Notes under the pieces: model-generated
What the model was told of the DNA's origin: nothing
What the model saw: only the letters and a program-made list of their open reading frames with translations
Database searches by the model: none
Shown: positions 7,668 to 14,153 of the stretch, piece after piece
How positions within the stretch are numbered: the first letter of the stretch is position 1
How the letters are laid out: the number at the start of each line of letters is the position of its first letter
Made by a program: the position numbers and the translations under genes
DNA from: DASUFH01 sp036274645
Lineage (GTDB): Bacteria; Acidobacteriota; Terriglobia; 20CM-2-55-15
DNA: 27,021 bases
Direction of reading: 5' to 3'
NCBI GenBank assembly: GCA_036274645.1
Contig: DASUFH010000335.1
Location: forward strand, 1-27,021

Positions 7668-7705
7668 CTGTGGACTGACGGCGGCTTGCCGCCATCAGTC
7701 CACAG
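7668..7705. repeat. 17-bp-arm hairpin between convergent genes
   Basis: Arms 7668-7684 and 7689-7705 are complementary except at one position and enclose a 4-nt loop. The odd pair is C-A in a plus-strand transcript but a G-U wobble in a minus-strand transcript, so RNA from the outer-membrane gene would fold completely. It ends 7 nt before that gene's stop codon region at 7713. No U-tract follows on either side, so it is a 3'-end stabilising hairpin or REP-type element rather than a canonical terminator. Confidence 0.65.
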
Positions 7706-7712
7706 GGAAGAA

Positions 7713-8573
7713 CTAGAAGGACAGGCTGACGGAGAACCCGCCCCAGACGGTGTCTGCATAGCTGGCGCCCGTGGGCTTGGTCGCCACGCGCGGATCCTGA
7801 TACTGACTCTGACGGATCGAGTTTCCGAGAAGCGCGCTGTAGGTGACGAATCCCGTGGCGGACCAGTTGTCGCTGATCTTGATCGGGAGAGCCACCGTGA
7901 AGCTGGAATCGTGGGGGCCGGCGTCATCCAGTCCACCGTAGTAGTACTTGGTGAACCCGCCGTTCACGAACGAAATCGTTCCCGAGATGTCGAGGCTTTC
8001 GAAGATGTCGTTGTTGAGCGGCAGAGAGTGGGACGCGCCGAACTGGACGTAGAGTCCGTTGCTGCCGGTGCTGCTTGCGTTGGTCTGGTCGACGTCAACG
8101 TACAGGGCGGCAAATGGCGTCAGCGGCACGGAGTCGAGGGTCACCTTTCCATAAACTTCCGTTGTGGAAGGCAGCGCCGCCGAGCGTTCCGGAAATGTGT
8201 AGAAGATCGCCCCGCCGCTTGCGGTAACGCTCTCAAACGCATGCTCGTAGGAGAATGTATAGTCGATTTCGCTGAACTTGCCCTTGAGGCCGTCGGCGCC
8301 CATTCCGCCGATAGGCAGCGAATCTCCCGGGTTTACCGCGGCGAGATCGATCGTTCCCCAGGCGTTGAACGAGAACCCACCGACACCCATGGTTACAGCC
8401 GGTTGCAAACTCCAATCGTTGGTCAGGCGTTGCCCGCGCCAAATATATTTGCTGACGACTGCGGCGTCTCCCTGAAATGAGTAGATGGAGTCCTCCTGCG
8501 CCGCGGCCGTGCCGACAAAACAGCCGGCTACCATCAGCAGCAGAAAAGTGCGAGACAGAAAATGTCTGATCAT
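7713..8573 (-). CDS. Outer-membrane beta-barrel protein (Gcw_chp/porin-like)
   Basis: 286 residues. The N-terminus is a signal peptide (MIRHFLSRTFLLLMVAG...) with a likely cut after AAA at residues 23-25; VAGC at 15-18 also resembles a lipobox, so lipidation cannot be excluded. The mature part alternates aromatic and polar residues as in amphipathic beta-strands and ends in SLSF, the terminal phenylalanine recognised by the BAM complex. The opening VSKYIWRGQRL followed by a WGT segment resembles the TIGR02001/Gcw_chp family of uncharacterised outer-membrane proteins. I chose ATG 8573 because GGGAGG (8581-8586) lies 7 nt upstream; an ATG at 8606 has no such site. A structured leader with two terminators precedes it, suggesting conditional expression. 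Its cargo is unknown. Confidence 0.75.
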   Translation of the reverse strand: MIRHFLSRTFLLLMVAGCFVGTAAAQEDSIYSFQGDAAVVSKYIWRGQRLTNDWSLQPAVTMGVGGFSFNAWGTIDLAAVNPGDSLPIGGMGADGLKGKFSEIDYTFSYEHAFESVTASGGAIFYTFPERSAALPSTTEVYGKVTLDSVPLTPFAALYVDVDQTNASSTGSNGLYVQFGASHSLPLNNDIFESLDISGTISFVNGGFTKYYYGGLDDAGPHDSSFTVALPIKISDNWSATGFVTYSALLGNSIRQSQYQDPRVATKPTGASYADTVWGGFSVSLSF

Positions 8574-8600
8574 CCGATGTCCTCCCGAATAGTCCGACCC

Positions 8601-8642
8601 AAACAAAAAAGACGTCCCCTCCCGGTTGGAAGGATGGACGCC
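8601..8642 (-). terminator. Intrinsic terminator 2 in the leader
   Basis: Reading the minus strand, 7 bp (8636-8642 with 8611-8617), a 2-nt bulge and 6 bp (8628-8633 with 8618-8623) enclose a 4-nt loop, with two G-U pairs. Six U follow directly (8605-8610), then G and three more U. It ends about 27 nt before the start codon and just upstream of the GGGAGG ribosome binding site, the usual place for an attenuator. Confidence 0.75.
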
Positions 8643-8665
8643 TTTGTCGCTGTCGAATTGTTCCT

Positions 8666-8710
8666 AAAAAAACAAAAGGCCTTCGGCGCGAGCGTTCGCA
8701 TCCGAAGACC
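8666..8710 (-). terminator. Intrinsic terminator 1 in the leader
   Basis: Minus-strand arms 8702-8710 and 8678-8686 pair over 9 bp with one G-U. The loop holds a further small GCG/CGC pairing. The transcript continues UUUUGUUUUUUU (8666-8677). This is a strong Rho-independent terminator only ~70 nt after the predicted transcription start. Confidence 0.75.
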
Positions 8711-8752
8711 ACTCTGTCACCGGGGACTCCATCGTCCCCAAACTGCCCCCCT

Positions 8753-8780
8753 ATTATGCGGATGCGGAGCCACCTGTCAA
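8753..8780 (-). promoter_or_regulatory. Strong sigma-70-type promoter for the leader
   Basis: On the minus strand a perfect TTGACA (8775-8780) is followed after 16 nt by CATAAT (8753-8758), five of six matches to the -10 consensus. Initiation would be near 8745. It is among the best promoter matches in the window and drives the double-terminator leader. Confidence 0.65.
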
Positions 8781-9072
8781 GCCGGTGTTTCCCTTGTGTG
8801 AAGAATGTTTGAATAAATGCTGACGATTGCCGCAGTTATTCTTTCCGGCGTGGCGCCTTTCTGGAAACGGGAGCCTTCCCTCTTCACGGCATTCCGCCTG
8901 CGGTCCGCCGCCCGTGCCCGCCGAATTCCGCCGCAGCGTCCGCGAGGCATTCAGCAGCGAGGCATTCAGCAGTTCCCGAAAGGGTCGGAAATCATGTACG
9001 CTGCGCCCTCACGATACGTATTAGCGAGCGCGTTTGAAACGTTCTGAGGCGCGCTACCTTCCTTGCACGCAT
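8781..9072. other. Intergenic region between divergent genes, with a 15-bp tandem duplication
   Basis: I see no convincing gene here. GCGAGGCATTCAGCA is present twice in direct tandem (8942-8956 and 8957-8971). No clear promoter for the rightward gene at 9083 could be recognised. The rest is GC-rich without notable structure. Confidence 0.5.
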
Positions 9073-9082
9073 AAGGAGCACT

Positions 9083-9679
9083 ATGAAGAACTTGTTTCTT
9101 GTACTGGTAATCAGCATGGGTGTGTTCGTCACGACCGCGTTGGCCCAGGCCCCTCAAGGCGCCGGTCCACGCGGTCCGGTTGGTCCGGGCGGCGGCCCCG
9201 CAGCAGGCGGCCGTGGCGGCGGCGCCCTACGCGGTGGCGGACGCGGGACGCCCGAGCCTCCGGCAAGCGGTCCAATCGCCGACATGGTCAGCAAATTCGT
9301 TGAAGCGGTGAACAAGCAGGATGCGTCGGCATTGCAAAAGCTGGTCACGGCTGACGCGGTGCTGGTCGACGAGGACGGTCATTTCGATCCGATCAGCCTG
9401 TGGATCCGATTTCTGACCACCACCGGACCCAAAACGTTGACGGTTCTCGGAGGAAGAGGCCTCAGCCCCTTAAAGGTTTCCGAAATGGGCGACACGGCGT
9501 GGGCAGCGTTCAACTACAACCTGAAAGAAACCGTCACGCCCCGGGGACAGACCACATCCACTCCCAACGAAATCAACGGAACCGTGACGATGGCTTTCAA
9601 GAAGAATGGCGGCGACTGGCAGGCATACCTGGTTCACATTGCGGTCATGGGAAAAGCGTTTAACCCTCCGCCACGCTAA
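9083..9679 (+). CDS. Secreted NTF2-like (SnoaL/DUF4440-type) protein
   Basis: 198 residues. A signal peptide (MKNLFLVLVISMGVFVTTALA, cut after residue 21) leads into a glycine- and proline-rich linker of about 35 residues, then an NTF2-like domain from about residue 65. The pattern MVSKFVEAVNKQDASALQKL, an acidic EDGHF segment and a closing strand GDWQAYLVHIA is typical of the cone-shaped NTF2 fold used by SnoaL and DUF4440 proteins. These serve as small-molecule-binding or assembly domains; no catalytic residues can be assigned. AAGGAG at 9073-9078 lies 4 nt before the ATG and fixes the start. It is monocistronic and converges on the gene at 9856. The function is unknown. Confidence 0.75.
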   Translation: MKNLFLVLVISMGVFVTTALAQAPQGAGPRGPVGPGGGPAAGGRGGGALRGGGRGTPEPPASGPIADMVSKFVEAVNKQDASALQKLVTADAVLVDEDGHFDPISLWIRFLTTTGPKTLTVLGGRGLSPLKVSEMGDTAWAAFNYNLKETVTPRGQTTSTPNEINGTVTMAFKKNGGDWQAYLVHIAVMGKAFNPPPR

Positions 9680-9717
9680 AAGCCTGTTCGAGAGTATGGT
9701 CTGGATGCGTCTCACGG

Positions 9718-9749
9718 CTCACAAACCAGCGGATGCGCTGGCTTGTGAG
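9718..9749. repeat. 14-bp-arm hairpin repeat between convergent genes
   Basis: CTCACAAACCAGCG (9718-9731) and CGCTGGCTTGTGAG (9736-9749) pair with one wobble around a GATG loop. It sits between the convergent genes ending at 9679 and 9856. No T-tract follows, so a REP-type element or a bidirectional 3'-end stabiliser is more likely than a factor-independent terminator. The rest of 9680-9855 shows no gene. Confidence 0.6.
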
Positions 9750-9855
9750 TTGTGAATCGGCGCTAACCACGAACGTGCGCATTGTGCGCGCGGCTGATAA
9801 CGACAGGATTTCTGGTTCGTGAAGATTCCGTGAGTGGTCTGCGACTGAGGGTAAG

Positions 9856-10509
9856 CTACTTTTTCAGAGTCCGTGAGGTTGGGGGCTCCTGGTTCGACGG
9901 ACCTGCGCACGACTCATAGCTTTCCCTGGCCAGACACCAGAACTCGCTTTTCCAGGCGCCTTGTCTGTTTTGCCGGTACAAGCCAATCCGTTTCCAGTCC
10001 GCCGCAACCTGAATATCCAGGTCCTGCCATTCGCCGCTCCCGAGCCGTTCCGTAAAGCCAGTCCAGTGATCGATCCGTTCCCCATCTTCGGCCAGAGAAA
10101 AAATGCTCAACGTGTAGACCGTCGAAGCCGGATTCGAATCCAACTCCGGGTTATAGTAACGGCGCCGCTGCGGCCCAGCGCGAACCAGCGTGCGTCCATC
10201 CGGCAACCGAATCAGGCCGAACATCCCGAAGCTGTCTTCCAGATTGAGGCCCTTCTGAATGCGGGCGCCTTCCTCTTTCATGGTATTCAGCCTGGATCGC
10301 AGATCCGTCAGGATGGCTGGACTGAGCGCTCCAGGCTGATTCGGCGCGCGCGCCTCGAGTTGTTCCAGATCCTTTTCCGCGTCGGCCGAGAAGCGCGCCA
10401 AATCATCCTGTACGGCATCCAAAGCGCGCAGTTGCTGCGCGAGCGCTTTAGCCGTCAGGATATCCTTCTGTCTAACTACTCTCTCCACCGACACCCTGAG
10501 TTCGATCAT
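9856..10509 (-). CDS. Unrecognised protein with an N-terminal helical/coiled-coil region
   Basis: 217 residues that I do not recognise. Residues 1-90 are charged and helical with heptad-like leucines (LRALDAVQDDLARF...). A short strand-rich part follows, with GLIRLPDGRTLVRAGPQRRRYYNPELD near 98-124, and a tryptophan-rich end (WTGFTERLGSGEWQDLDIQVA). There is no signal peptide or membrane helix from this start, and an in-frame TGA lies 24 nt upstream, so it is not simply the tail of a longer frame here. The weak ribosome binding site and missing N-terminal motif leave open that it is a remnant of a larger gene. It is divergent from the VapBC pair. Confidence 0.5.
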   Translation of the reverse strand: MIELRVSVERVVRQKDILTAKALAQQLRALDAVQDDLARFSADAEKDLEQLEARAPNQPGALSPAILTDLRSRLNTMKEEGARIQKGLNLEDSFGMFGLIRLPDGRTLVRAGPQRRRYYNPELDSNPASTVYTLSIFSLAEDGERIDHWTGFTERLGSGEWQDLDIQVAADWKRIGLYRQNRQGAWKSEFWCLARESYESCAGPSNQEPPTSRTLKK

Positions 10510-10570
10510 CTTCTGGCCGAACTGCCGGAATCAAGGCGCTACGCGACAAACCAATTCACACATAATACGT

Positions 10571-10589
10571 GGACGCATGTCGTGCGTCC
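10571..10589. promoter_or_regulatory. Palindrome in front of VapBC, candidate operator
   Basis: GGACGCA (10571-10577) and TGCGTCC (10583-10589) form a perfect 7-bp inverted repeat with a 5-nt spacer, 17 nt before the antitoxin start. CATAAT at 10561-10566 just upstream could be a -10 element, but no matching -35 is evident. VapB-type antitoxins usually repress from such palindromes, so an autoregulatory operator is plausible. Confidence 0.35.
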
Positions 10590-10605
10590 GCGCTAATCTC
10601 CTTTT

Positions 10606-10830
10606 ATGAAAAACATCACTCTGGCATTGGATGAAGAAACTCTGGAAGCAGGACGGGATTATGCGCAACGCCATCAGACGACGCTGAATGCGCTCGTGCG
10701 GGATCTCCTGGTCAAGACAGTGGTTGCAGATCGGCAGGCTGCCTTGCGCGAAATGCTTCGCCTGATGGACGCCTACCCTGGCAATTCGGGTGGCGCTACG
10801 TGGACGCGAGAAGATCTTTATGCCCGGTAA
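10606..10830 (+). CDS. vapB: VapB-type ribbon-helix-helix antitoxin
   Basis: 74 residues starting MKNITLALDEETLEAGRDYA, a ribbon-helix-helix strand-helix pattern, with a second helix ALVRDLLVKTV. The C-terminal ~20 residues (SGGATWTREDLYAR) resemble the toxin-binding tail of VapB proteins. It overlaps the PIN toxin gene by 11 nt. No purine-rich ribosome binding site precedes the ATG (CTCCTTTT instead), so translation may rely on a short leader. Confidence 0.8.
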   Translation: MKNITLALDEETLEAGRDYAQRHQTTLNALVRDLLVKTVVADRQAALREMLRLMDAYPGNSGGATWTREDLYAR

Positions 10831-11233
10831 AGTGTTCCTTGACGCCAACGTTCTGATCTATGCGCAGGATTCCGGCTCTCCGGTAAAGAGGGAGAAGAGC
10901 CGCAAGCTGCTCGCTGATCTGGTCGAAGCGGGCGATGGAGTCATCTCGACTCAAGTGCTTCAGGAGTTCTATGTGGCTGTCACCCGCAAGCTGCACGTTG
11001 AGCCACTCGCGGCAAAAGCCGTTCTGAAGACGTTTTCCGTGTTTGAGATCGTACAGGTGTCCGCGGCGTTGATACAGGAGGCGATCGACTGCTCGATCCT
11101 GAACAGGCTCTCTTTCTGGGACTCCCTCATCCTTGCGGCCGCGTCTGCCGCAGGGTGCGCCACGCTGTACAGCGAGGATCTCAATTCCGGTCAAAGCATC
11201 CTCGGAGTCCGAATACAGAATCCCTTCGATTAG
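10820..11233 (+). CDS. vapC: PIN-domain ribonuclease toxin VapC
   Basis: 137 residues with the complete PIN-domain acidic set: Asp8 in FLDANVLIY, Glu49 in VLQEFY, Asp101 in FWDSLILAAA and Asp120 in SEDL. These bind Mg2+ for endonuclease cleavage; VapC toxins usually cut initiator tRNA or rRNA. I chose ATG 10820 since MPGKVFLDAN is the normal family start; an upstream GTG at 10790 would add ten unusual residues. It is coupled to vapB by the overlap. Its stop overlaps, tail to tail, the stop codon of a decayed gene on the other strand. Confidence 0.88.
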   Translation: MPGKVFLDANVLIYAQDSGSPVKREKSRKLLADLVEAGDGVISTQVLQEFYVAVTRKLHVEPLAAKAVLKTFSVFEIVQVSAALIQEAIDCSILNRLSFWDSLILAAASAAGCATLYSEDLNSGQSILGVRIQNPFD

Positions 11234-11676
11234 GCCATCTTCCGACGGTGTTCGTGGAGCAGGACACCATTGCGATCATAGACTTCGTACTCTCCAGGCA
11301 GAATCCGGCGAAAGTCAAAGCTGCCGTCCGGTTGAAGTGGCGCAATCCAGAATTCTGAAAACGCGCGCCTTGCCAATACTACGGCGGTTGGCGGCGATAG
11401 CGCTCTGCCGCCGACATTACCTCCCCTTTCGCCGCTTCGTATGGCAGCGTTAACGACCTTTCCCGTGAGTGTTCCCCATGGTGGTCCCGCCGTTAGGTGA
11501 AGCGGACAGTGGACCCTTCAACTCGTCCTCCGGTGATTTCGGCGGGATCGTTCAGGCCGCCTTCCTGCCACACGTGGCCCGTCACGGTAGTTCCGATCAC
11601 TTCAAGATTGAAAATCCAGGGGCCGTAGTCAAAGGGGACAGGAAGGCCAGTGAGGCGCGAGTGTTCCCGCTCCCGA
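11230..11676 (-). pseudogene. Remnant of a secreted protein with a carboxypeptidase-regulatory-like end
   Basis: Two protein-like stretches lie in different minus-strand frames. The upstream one (about 11676 down to the TAA at 11493-11495) reads FDYGPWIFNLEV, then TVTGHVW, then GGRVEGSTVRF, a beta-repeat pattern of secreted proteins. The downstream one (11517 down to the stop at 11230-11232) reads PPWGTLTGKVVNAA, then PLQPDGSFDFRRILPGEYEV, typical of carboxypeptidase-regulatory-like domains. The second has no ATG before its last few codons. One frameshift near 11495-11517 would join them. The 5' end stops at the large palindrome at 11677. I read this as the 3' part of a gene lost by truncation and frameshift. 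Confidence 0.5.
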
Positions 11677-11806
11677 CTTATTCATTAACTGTTGGCTGTT
11701 CACTATTAACTGTTGCGCTTAGTCATTAGTGAATCAATCGGATAGCGCAATGACTAATTACTAAGCGCAACAGTTAATAGTGAACAGCCAACAGTTAACG
11801 AATAAG
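11677..11806. repeat. Long AT-rich inverted repeat with 46-bp arms
   Basis: Arms 11677-11722 and 11761-11806 are complementary with a single mismatch. A second, inner pairing of 8 bp (11720-11727 with 11749-11756) lies inside. The arms themselves contain repeats of the word AACTGTTG. The element is clearly AT-richer than its surroundings and lies 22 nt beyond the thrS stop codon. It has no coding capacity, so it resembles a MITE-like or REP-like palindrome. Confidence 0.8.
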
Positions 11807-11828
11807 TGGGGAAACGTCCGTCGCTCCC

Positions 11829-13610
11829 CTACTTCGATTCCAGCGCGAGCTTGATGAACTCCTCCACCGGCTTTGACTTGAGATCCTCTCCCGATCTCAA
11901 CCGCACCGCCACCGCTCCCGCTTCCTGCTCGCGATCCCCGACCACCAGCATGAACGGAATCTTCTGCATCTGCGCGTTCCGGATCTTGGCGTTCATCCGA
12001 TCCACGCCTGCGTCGATTTCCACGCGCAGGCCGGCTTCCCGCAGCCGTTCCTGTACGCGTTTGCAGTAGTCGAGGTGACGGTCCGCGATCGGGATGAGCA
12101 CGGCCTGAACCGGACAGAGCCACACGGGCAGCGCTCCGCCGTGGTGTTCCAGCAGCACCCCGAAGAAACGTTCCATGCTGCCGAGCAGCGCGCGGTGAAT
12201 CATGTAGGGGCGGTGGTTCGCTCCGTCCTGTCCCACGTAGGTGAGATCGAAACGTTCCGGCAGGTTGAAGTCGAACTGGACCGTGCTGAGCTGCCAGGGA
12301 CGGCCGATCGCATCCTTGACAATGAGGTCGATCTTCGGGCCGTAGAACGCGCCGTCGCCGGCGTTGATCTGATAGGCGATGCCGGATCGTTTCAGCGTGT
12401 CTTCCAGCGCCGTTTCCGCCGCGTTCCAGTCTTCTTCGCGGCCGACGCTCTTGGGGGGCCGTGTGCTCAGGTACAACTCGAACGAATCGAAGCCGAATGC
12501 CCGCAGGGTCTCCAGGCTGAAGCGCAGCGTCTTGTCGATCTCCTCGGGCATCTGATCGGGCCGGCAGAACAGGTGCGCGTCGTCCTGCGTGAAGCCGCGA
12601 ACGCGCGTCAACCCGTGGAGCACGCCGCTGCGCTCGAAGCGGTAGACCGTTCCCCACTCCGCCAGCCGCATGGGCAGGTCGCGATAGGAGCGGGCGCGGC
12701 TCTTGTAGATGTTGACGTGGAACGGGCAGTTCATCGGCTTGAGGTAGTACTCCTGCTCGTCGATCTTGATCGGCGCGTACATGTTTTCGGCGTAGAAGCC
12801 GAGGTGTCCGCTCGTTTCCCAGAGCGTGGCCCGTCCGATGTGCGGCGTATAGACGAAGTCGTAGCCGGCCTCGAGGTGCTTCTTCTTGCAGTAATCCTCG
12901 ATCAGATGCCGGATCAGTCCCCCCTTGGGGTGCCACAGGATCAGTCCGCCGCCCACCGTATCGGGGTTGATACTGAACAGATCGAGGTCCTGGCCGAGTT
13001 TGCGGTGGTCGCGCTTCTTCGCTTCTTCGAGACGCACGAAGTAATCCTCGAGATCCTTCTTTGTTTCGAAGGCGACGCCGTAGACGCGCTGCATCTGCTC
13101 GCGTTCCTGATTCCCGCGCCAGTACGCTCCGGAAACCCGCGTCAGCTTGAAGCTGTCCGGATCGATCTCCGCCGTGGACGCGACGTGCGGGCCACGACAG
13201 AGGTCCGTGAACGCGCCGGTCTGGTAGACGCTGACTTCGGAGACATTGGATCCGACCAGATTCTCGTCGTCGAGGTCGGCCACAGCCGTTGTCCCACGCG
13301 TTTTGAGATCGTTCAGCAGTTCCACCTTGAAGTCCTGGTGGAGTCCTCCGAAAAGCGTCGCCGCTTCCTGAAGCGGCATCTCGGAGCGTTCAAAGCGAAG
13401 TCCCTGCTTCACCTTGGCGCGCATCCGTTTTGCGATGGTCGTGAGATCTTCCGGGGTGAGGGCGCGATGGAGCGCGACATCGTAATAGAACCCGTCTTCG
13501 ACGACCGGTCCGACGCCGAACCGGGCTTCGGGAAAGAGCTCCTGGATTGAGGCTGCCATCAGGTGCGCGAGCGAGTGACGTTTTGTATCGAGGGATTCGT
13601 TTTTAGGCAT
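11829..13610 (-). CDS. thrS: Threonyl-tRNA synthetase lacking the TGS domain
   Basis: 593 residues. The protein begins almost directly at the editing domain (RHSLAHLMA with the HxxxH pair, later CRGPHVAST). It continues with the class II catalytic core, including the zinc ligands in PMNCPFH, DDAHLFC and MIHRALLGSMERFFG, then the anticodon-binding domain (LCPVQAVLIPI, VGDREQEAGAVAVR). Family members are usually about 640 residues with an N-terminal TGS domain of ~60 residues, which is absent here. AGAGGA upstream of ATG 13610 supports the start. It is co-oriented with ogt, 75 nt downstream of it. It lies on the opposite strand from infC-rpmI-rplT-pheST, its usual partners, about 2.5 kb away. 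No T-box fits in the short leader. Confidence 0.96.
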   Translation of the reverse strand: MPKNESLDTKRHSLAHLMAASIQELFPEARFGVGPVVEDGFYYDVALHRALTPEDLTTIAKRMRAKVKQGLRFERSEMPLQEAATLFGGLHQDFKVELLNDLKTRGTTAVADLDDENLVGSNVSEVSVYQTGAFTDLCRGPHVASTAEIDPDSFKLTRVSGAYWRGNQEREQMQRVYGVAFETKKDLEDYFVRLEEAKKRDHRKLGQDLDLFSINPDTVGGGLILWHPKGGLIRHLIEDYCKKKHLEAGYDFVYTPHIGRATLWETSGHLGFYAENMYAPIKIDEQEYYLKPMNCPFHVNIYKSRARSYRDLPMRLAEWGTVYRFERSGVLHGLTRVRGFTQDDAHLFCRPDQMPEEIDKTLRFSLETLRAFGFDSFELYLSTRPPKSVGREEDWNAAETALEDTLKRSGIAYQINAGDGAFYGPKIDLIVKDAIGRPWQLSTVQFDFNLPERFDLTYVGQDGANHRPYMIHRALLGSMERFFGVLLEHHGGALPVWLCPVQAVLIPIADRHLDYCKRVQERLREAGLRVEIDAGVDRMNAKIRNAQMQKIPFMLVVGDREQEAGAVAVRLRSGEDLKSKPVEEFIKLALESK

Positions 13611-13685
13611 AAGAGTCCTCTGGCTTCAAGAATCGAGAATGAATTTCCGAGGTCCCCTCGCGCCCCACAAGGTGAGGTGAGGGGG

Positions 13686-14153
13686 TTACGTGAAAAGTGG
13701 CGCCCGCCGTTCAAGTGAGAGCAGCTTTTGCTTCAAGTGCAGGCCGCCGGCGTAACCGGTGAGCGATCCGTTGCCGCCAATCACCCGATGACAGGGGATG
13801 ACGACCGCGATGGGGTTGTCATGATTTGCCATGCCGACGGCGCGGGCCGCTCCGGGACGTCCGATCCGGGCCGCGATCTCACCGTAGGTTCGCGTCTCGC
13901 CGTAGGGGATCCGCTGTAGTTCGTTCCACACCGCCATCTGAAAGGGCGTGCCGGCGACGTCCAGTGGCGCGTCGAAATCCGTCCGCCGCCCCTCGAAGTA
14001 TTCCTCGAGCTGGCGAATAAAATCATGGTTCGCGCCTTCGTCTTCGACGCCGTCTTTGGGTTTGGATGCGCCAAATTGAACCGCGGCAAGCCCCTTTGGC
14101 GTGGACGCGACCGTCAGGGGGCCCAGCGGGGTATGAACAACAGCGTAACGCAT
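13686..14153 (-). CDS. ogt: Methylated-DNA-protein-cysteine methyltransferase
   Basis: 155 residues with the DNA-binding helix-turn-helix (YGETRTYGEIAARIG) and the active-site PCHRV, whose cysteine accepts the methyl group from O6-methylguanine in a suicide reaction. The asparagine hinge region is present just before it (GMANHDNPIAVVIPCHRVIG). The short N-terminal domain is typical of Ogt-type proteins without an Ada domain. It precedes thrS on the same strand and may be cotranscribed with it. Confidence 0.95.
   Translation of the reverse strand: MRYAVVHTPLGPLTVASTPKGLAAVQFGASKPKDGVEDEGANHDFIRQLEEYFEGRRTDFDAPLDVAGTPFQMAVWNELQRIPYGETRTYGEIAARIGRPGAARAVGMANHDNPIAVVIPCHRVIGGNGSLTGYAGGLHLKQKLLSLERRAPLFT

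Larger units (their letters stand above)
8587..8745 (-). promoter_or_regulatory. Candidate attenuator or riboswitch leader RNA upstream of the outer-membrane gene
   Basis: From the predicted start near 8745 the transcript would form a 6-bp hairpin (GGGGAC 8722-8727 with GTCCCC 8734-8739), then terminator hairpin 1 (8678-8710), a ~25-nt linker, terminator hairpin 2 (8611-8642) and finally the ribosome binding site of the gene at 8573. Two intrinsic terminators between promoter and gene imply antitermination control or release of a short RNA. I do not recognise the class: it does not fit fluoride, c-di-GMP, glutamine, TPP or cobalamin consensus patterns that I can recall. No covariation data are available here. 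Confidence 0.5.

Noticed and set aside
8574..8745. Fluoride (crcB) riboswitch in the leader
   Set aside because: The GGGGAC-GATGGA-GTCCCC hairpin looks superficially similar, but the partner strand for the pseudoknot (a CCTAC-like 3' segment) is missing and the gene is not a fluoride exporter or enolase.
12075..13550. Rightward open frame of ~490 codons opposite thrS
   Set aside because: Shadow of thrS; its translation is rich in Arg, Val and Glu without domain motifs.
13611..13685. T-box leader for thrS
   Set aside because: Only 75 nt separate ogt from thrS, too short, and no T-box core sequence or terminator is visible. The same holds for the 25 nt before pheS.
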